From assembly GCF_021130785.1 (NCBI RefSeq), contig NW_025777562.1, positions 17,688 to 81,687 of the forward strand: a stretch of DNA of 64,000 nucleotides, read 5' to 3'. The stretch comes from Homalodisca vitripennis. Its lineage: Eukaryota > Arthropoda > Insecta > Hemiptera > Cicadellidae. Position 1 is the stretch's first letter, and every line of letters begins with the position of its first letter. Below, one piece after another: positions 59,831 through 64,000 of this stretch. The translations under genes and the position numbers were made by a program. The notes beneath the pieces are model-generated. The model was not told where the DNA came from, did no database searches, and worked only from the letters and a program-made list of their open reading frames with translations.

Positions 59831-60641
59831 TGTACCATAGTTGTAATTATGTTATGCTGAATCGCGGGTAGGAAGTAGGCTCTTTGTTAACTAGACGCGG
59901 TGCGTGGACATTGTTTGTTGGTTTGAGACAAGATATCAGCTGATCGAGATGACTACGGTGATACGTTTCCGAGCCGGTTCCCGGAGAGAGGGGGACCAGT
60001 CTTGAAGCCACAACGACAAGGTGCAGACCGTCGAGTAGAGAAGCGGTGGTTCTTCCTCTAATCCTATAGTTTGGGATCTAGAGTAATTCTTTTAATGGGG
60101 TGTAAATTCAAATCAAGTTTTAATTTTCTTTAGTGCGTTTTTAGTTTCCTATCAGCCTCCATAGTCTTCAAAGTAGTAAGTCCCGTACCAGCGTTTAGTT
60201 AATATCTTTTATTTTTATACTGTTGTGATTTAAATTTGTAAAAATTTCCCATATTACAGAGTCTGAGTATTAATTCAATTTTTTGAAGTATTGTGAATAA
60301 AATTTTGGTCGTAAAGTCAATATCAAGTTTTGTGTTATATTGATTTTTGAATATTGTGAGGAAGAGAACTTTTTATTTTATTTTGTTAATTTAAACCGTT
60401 TTTGGAGATGTATACATTTTTAGTTTCATTTTAATTTTAATTCTTTTTTGATCAGACTCTTAATTAGATTTGATCGATTGTAAGGATTTTTTGAAGAAAA
60501 TCAAATCTAAAGTTTGTAAACTTTGTTAAAATTTTGGGTGAACTGTAATTCGGAATAAATCAAGTATTTCCGAAAAGCTGTTTTGATTTATAAAGTATTA
60601 GCTCCAAATTAATATAATATATGTGCTATAATAACGGTACA
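59831..60641 (+). repeat. 3' LTR
   Basis: Direct copy of 56919-57724 with the same TGTACC/GGTACA ends. It contains a short extra stretch (TTAATTAGATT near 60463) relative to the 5' LTR, and scattered single-base indels. Confidence 0.9.
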
Positions 60642-61174
60642 ATGGAATTAACTCAAAATGTACGTTCTTATGCCTATAACGAATTACTGTTCATTTAGAA
60701 TGTTAAAATCATACATAACGAACTGCCACATTTCTCGCCACGAGGTATGTACTTTTTTCTATGCAAGCTACAGAATTTATCTGAAATTTAGCTAAAAATT
60801 TACCTGTATCTTTACTGACAGTTACCACAGGTACATTGTTTTATTAAATATCAGTCTGAAAATTTTTTAATGCCTCCTTCACCGCACCGTAAAGGAAGAA
60901 AAACGCTTCTCGCCTTAAAGGGTTAAATAAAAGAGACAATAAAGGTCAAAACAATTTTAAAATTTGTTAATGTAATTTGTTCTACTGGCATGTATAAACC
61001 GGCCAGTTTCTTATTTCAGATAAAAGTCGAAAATACGCTAACACGTATAACCGACACTGGAGTATCTATCACTTTCCATAACTAACGTCTTTTTTTAGAT
61101 GCTTACTTTTTGTTACCATTCAAAAATTTCTAACATAAAGGTTAACGTAAGATGTATATGCATTTGCAATCATG

Positions 61175-61176
<2 letters not shown>

Positions 61177-61213
<37 letters not shown>
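61177..61213. repeat. (AT)n microsatellite
   Basis: Alternating AT dinucleotides. Confidence 0.97.
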
Positions 61214-61217
<4 letters not shown>

Positions 61218-63038
61218 TGGTTTTCAATGAAAAATTTTTAATTTTAAAATAATTTCTTCCTTTTGAATATGTTATTGTATTATAATACTTTATTGTTATA
61301 CCTACCAATAATGCCTGTAGATATGGATACAGGAAAACAGAGAATTAAGAGAAATAGAATATAACTATGGTAATAATAACTAGTATCCTCAAAAACAGAA
61401 AACTTCAAAGTAGAAAATAAAAAATGTGAAATTTTAATTATCTGGTTTATACATAAATTTCATAATAGCAACGATGTAGTAGATCGTAGGAATGTATTGT
61501 TATCAACAGGCATTGTCTTAAATTTATTTCCGTTTAGTGTAACTAATGTGACACACTAGTTTCCCAGAACAATTGAATTATAGAAGTATGATGAATCAGT
61601 ATAAATTACAAATAATACCTTTATTGATTTTATAAAATCATATATTCTGCAATGTGCAAAAGTAAACGTAAAAAAATCTCATTTATTAATTAGACTTTAC
61701 TTCACTTTTGCAACTGAAAATTTGGCCAATTGAATCCAGCTTCTTTAGGAACTGCATTATTATTTAGAGTGAAACACTCACAAGAAGGCACAAATAACAA
61801 ACAATACTGAATTCCATTGCTTTTAAATGATTGAGATTCCAGTAATTGTATTTTTACGCAATTCTTTTATTCGACAAACAATACAATTGAATTATTATTA
61901 ACTAAGATTATATAACAGTGTAATGTTGTTGTCAAAAATTATACTTTTATTACTTTACAAGGTAGAGAATTCATGTTAATAGTTGCTAAATCTTTTTCTA
62001 AAAGGGTATAGTTATTAAAATTGGAGAAAAACTTAAGGAAAAGTTTTAGTATAAGCTCTATACTTTTATTAATAGTTAATAAAATAACTTAACCTAGTGC
62101 ATAAAAGTCAACTAGTATGAATTAGACAAATTAAGTTTACATCATCGCTGCAATATCAATAAAATGGGACTTCATAGGCAAATCTTTTCTAATGGCATTG
62201 CACTCAAGAGATAATTATGATGATTGGAATATATTCCCATTTGTATTACCTTTTAAAATTCCACGACGTTTGTTGAACAGCACAATACATTTCAGTAGTA
62301 ATTGAATTATCCTAGGCCAGGGAAGAGGAATCCTAAAGTCTGAGGATTTTAGTTTCATTAGTGAGAGAACTTATAATAAAATATTAAGGAGACATGATGA
62401 TTTTGAAATGAAAGTAGGAATATTTTAAGAAACATATTACTAGAGAGTTCATTCGAACTGTCAACACAATAATACAACGTAGCTTTTACATAACAGGAGC
62501 ACACAAAAAATTTTACTATTTTTACATTTAAGTTAAATGACTAAAAGGAACATCTGCTTGTTTTCGAGGCCTACCCGGTTTCGCGACAACGTTAGTTTGT
62601 TTCTCTGAATTTTTATTTCTAGAAAATAAAAATTGTCTGTAAATTTGATACAAAACTTTTCCCAGACCTTTCTCTCTAATCTATGTTCACTATTATAGTT
62701 TCCTATTTCATTAATTGTTGGAATAATATTAACTTATTAATTATAAACCTAATCAGTGTCACATCCCTCATTAGTGCAAAACACACTTGCTTCTTAAAAA
62801 AATTAAAACTTTATGAGGATCTTTATTATAATTTATATAGATATGTAATTCTTTTTTTGTGTTTTAATGTTTCTCCTTTCCTTTCGATATCAAAAATTTC
62901 CAGGTTTTTTTCAACATTTGTGTAGTTATCGTTAGTTCCTCAGAAACTTTCAGTGGAATTTGATTTTATTGTAGACATGTTGTTTGTTTTCAAAGCCTTT
63001 TACATTTTCTTTGAACGTTTTATAAAAATTTCTACCAG

Positions 63039-63040
<2 letters not shown>

Positions 63041-63082
<42 letters not shown>
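63041..63082. repeat. (AT)n microsatellite
   Basis: Alternating AT dinucleotides for about 42 bp. Confidence 0.97.
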
Positions 63083-63087
<5 letters not shown>

Positions 63088-64000
63088 GTAGATATATATT
63101 GATATAGGGCCCAAATGGGACCTCGCCAAAATTAATTCGTGTTTCACTCTCGGAATTATTCTCTCTTTGCAGATATTAAAAAAGAAAAAATTGCTAATAC
63201 GAATTAGCAATACGAATTGCCCAACGTTAACTGTAATAAATTATGTGCTAAACAAGAGCAGTGTGAAATGTGAGGCAACAGATGTAATCCACGGAACAGA
63301 GATTACTCAAATGTCACACACACATGTCGCCACTCTGACACGCGTAAATGAACATTCCCTCGTCTCTCCAATCGTATAATCACAAATCAGGCAAGTTAAG
63401 TCATGCAGGACTATTTAATGTTCCAAACAAAACTAATTTCCGTTTTATAACTTGTTAAATAGTGCATATTGTGTGTATTGTATTGCATTGATTATTAAGA
63501 TATCGTATAGCATTGTAATTATGGTTTTATAAAAATATAGAACTTATCAAATTAGTATAAATCATACAATCTATTCAAATACCACGTTTACTGCTTCTTC
63601 TAGTTAATAATAATATATATAATAAGTAGTTATTGCCACATATTCAGGTGTTTAGTGCCTGGAACCCTACTTACAGGTTTAGGATAATTATAGACAAGGT
63701 AGGATTACGGCATACCATGTGTTGCGTAGCAGGCTTCGTTCAAGTCTAAGGCCCATTTCTCCGAGATATCCTACGGACAGACAAAGCAGAGGCCCAATCA
63801 AACAAAAATTTGTCAAACTCCCAAATAGGCAGAAGCGAGAACACCTACTATTACTCTGTTACTATCAAGCTAATGAGTATGGATTCAATATTATACAGTC
63901 AAATCCAATGGATATACATGCACCTTCATAGAATTAGTGCTTGTCTATGCAAACGTTTAAGTGGTTCATGCACAATAAGTCATCAGATATAAATCGTCCC

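Larger units (their letters stand above)
56919..60641 (+). mobile_element. Internally deleted or non-autonomous LTR retrotransposon
   Basis: Two direct repeats of about 0.81 kb bound 2.1 kb of internal sequence. There is a gag-like start at 58000 but no protease, reverse transcriptase, RNase H or integrase. A purine-rich GGGTTAGGGAAATA directly precedes the second LTR, which supports plus-strand orientation. The bases flanking the element (ATGTG left, ATGGA right) share only ATG, so a target site duplication is not clear. The style of the gag remnant suggests Gypsy, by inference. Confidence 0.85.
60642..64000. other. AT-rich non-coding stretch to the end of the window
   Basis: No gene-like frame was found. 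(AT)n tracts lie at 61177-61213 and 63041-63082. A gene extending beyond 64000 cannot be judged. Confidence 0.55.

Noticed and set aside
56914..60646. A 5-bp target site duplication around the LTR element
   Set aside because: The left flank ATGTG and right flank ATGGA agree only in the first three bases.

Overview
This window looks like a piece of an arthropod (probably insect) nuclear genome. It is AT-rich and gene-poor, full of decayed retrotransposons and (TA)n microsatellites, with arthropod-type Inr/DPE core promoter motifs and insect-type Gypsy/Env remnants. No intact cellular host gene can be supported. No rRNA, tRNA, CRISPR or bacterial-style operon was seen.

The dominant feature is a 20.7 kb, nearly perfect palindrome at about 33,779-54,502, centred near 44,142. 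Each arm is about 10.36 kb. From outside to centre it holds: a short terminal repeat array (26 bp period), a block of diverged subterminal tandem repeats of about 290-420 bp, a spacer, a duplicated CCAAT/Inr/DPE promoter region, an intact 1248-residue protein-primed-type family B DNA polymerase gene (all exonuclease and polymerase motifs present), a non-coding stretch with a three-copy GTAAGT-bearing repeat, a small gene, an uncertain 84-93 codon ORF, and a central stem-loop with a 13-nt loop. The two polymerase genes are divergent from the outside and converge on the centre. The small gene product matches the N-terminal domain of the polymerase, so the element encodes the polymerase plus a free-standing copy of its first domain. 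Flanks on the two sides are unrelated. The arms differ by scattered substitutions, 2-bp indels and a replaced tract, which argues against a simple fold-back assembly artefact. No integrase, transposase, packaging ATPase, protease or capsid gene was recognised, and no target site duplication was found.

Left of the palindrome: a 5'-truncated, frameshifted non-LTR retrotransposon (about 216-1345, minus strand); a tandem repeat (1617-1921); two copies of a dispersed repeat (2811-3170 and 13979-14340), in one of which a segment is inverted; and a truncated Gypsy/errantivirus-type element on the minus strand (integrase C-terminal part, broken env, putative polypurine tract and 3' LTR, about 6.4-12.2 kb). 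A very decayed RTE-like LINE may lie at 17.25-18.42 kb. The rest of 14-33 kb is AT-rich with no supportable gene.

Right of the palindrome: an LTR retrotransposon (56,919-60,641) with two direct LTRs of about 0.81 kb bounded by TGTACC/GGTACA. Its internal region is only 2.1 kb and keeps just a short gag-like start, tandem repeats and three near-identical hairpins. The remainder is AT-rich non-coding DNA.
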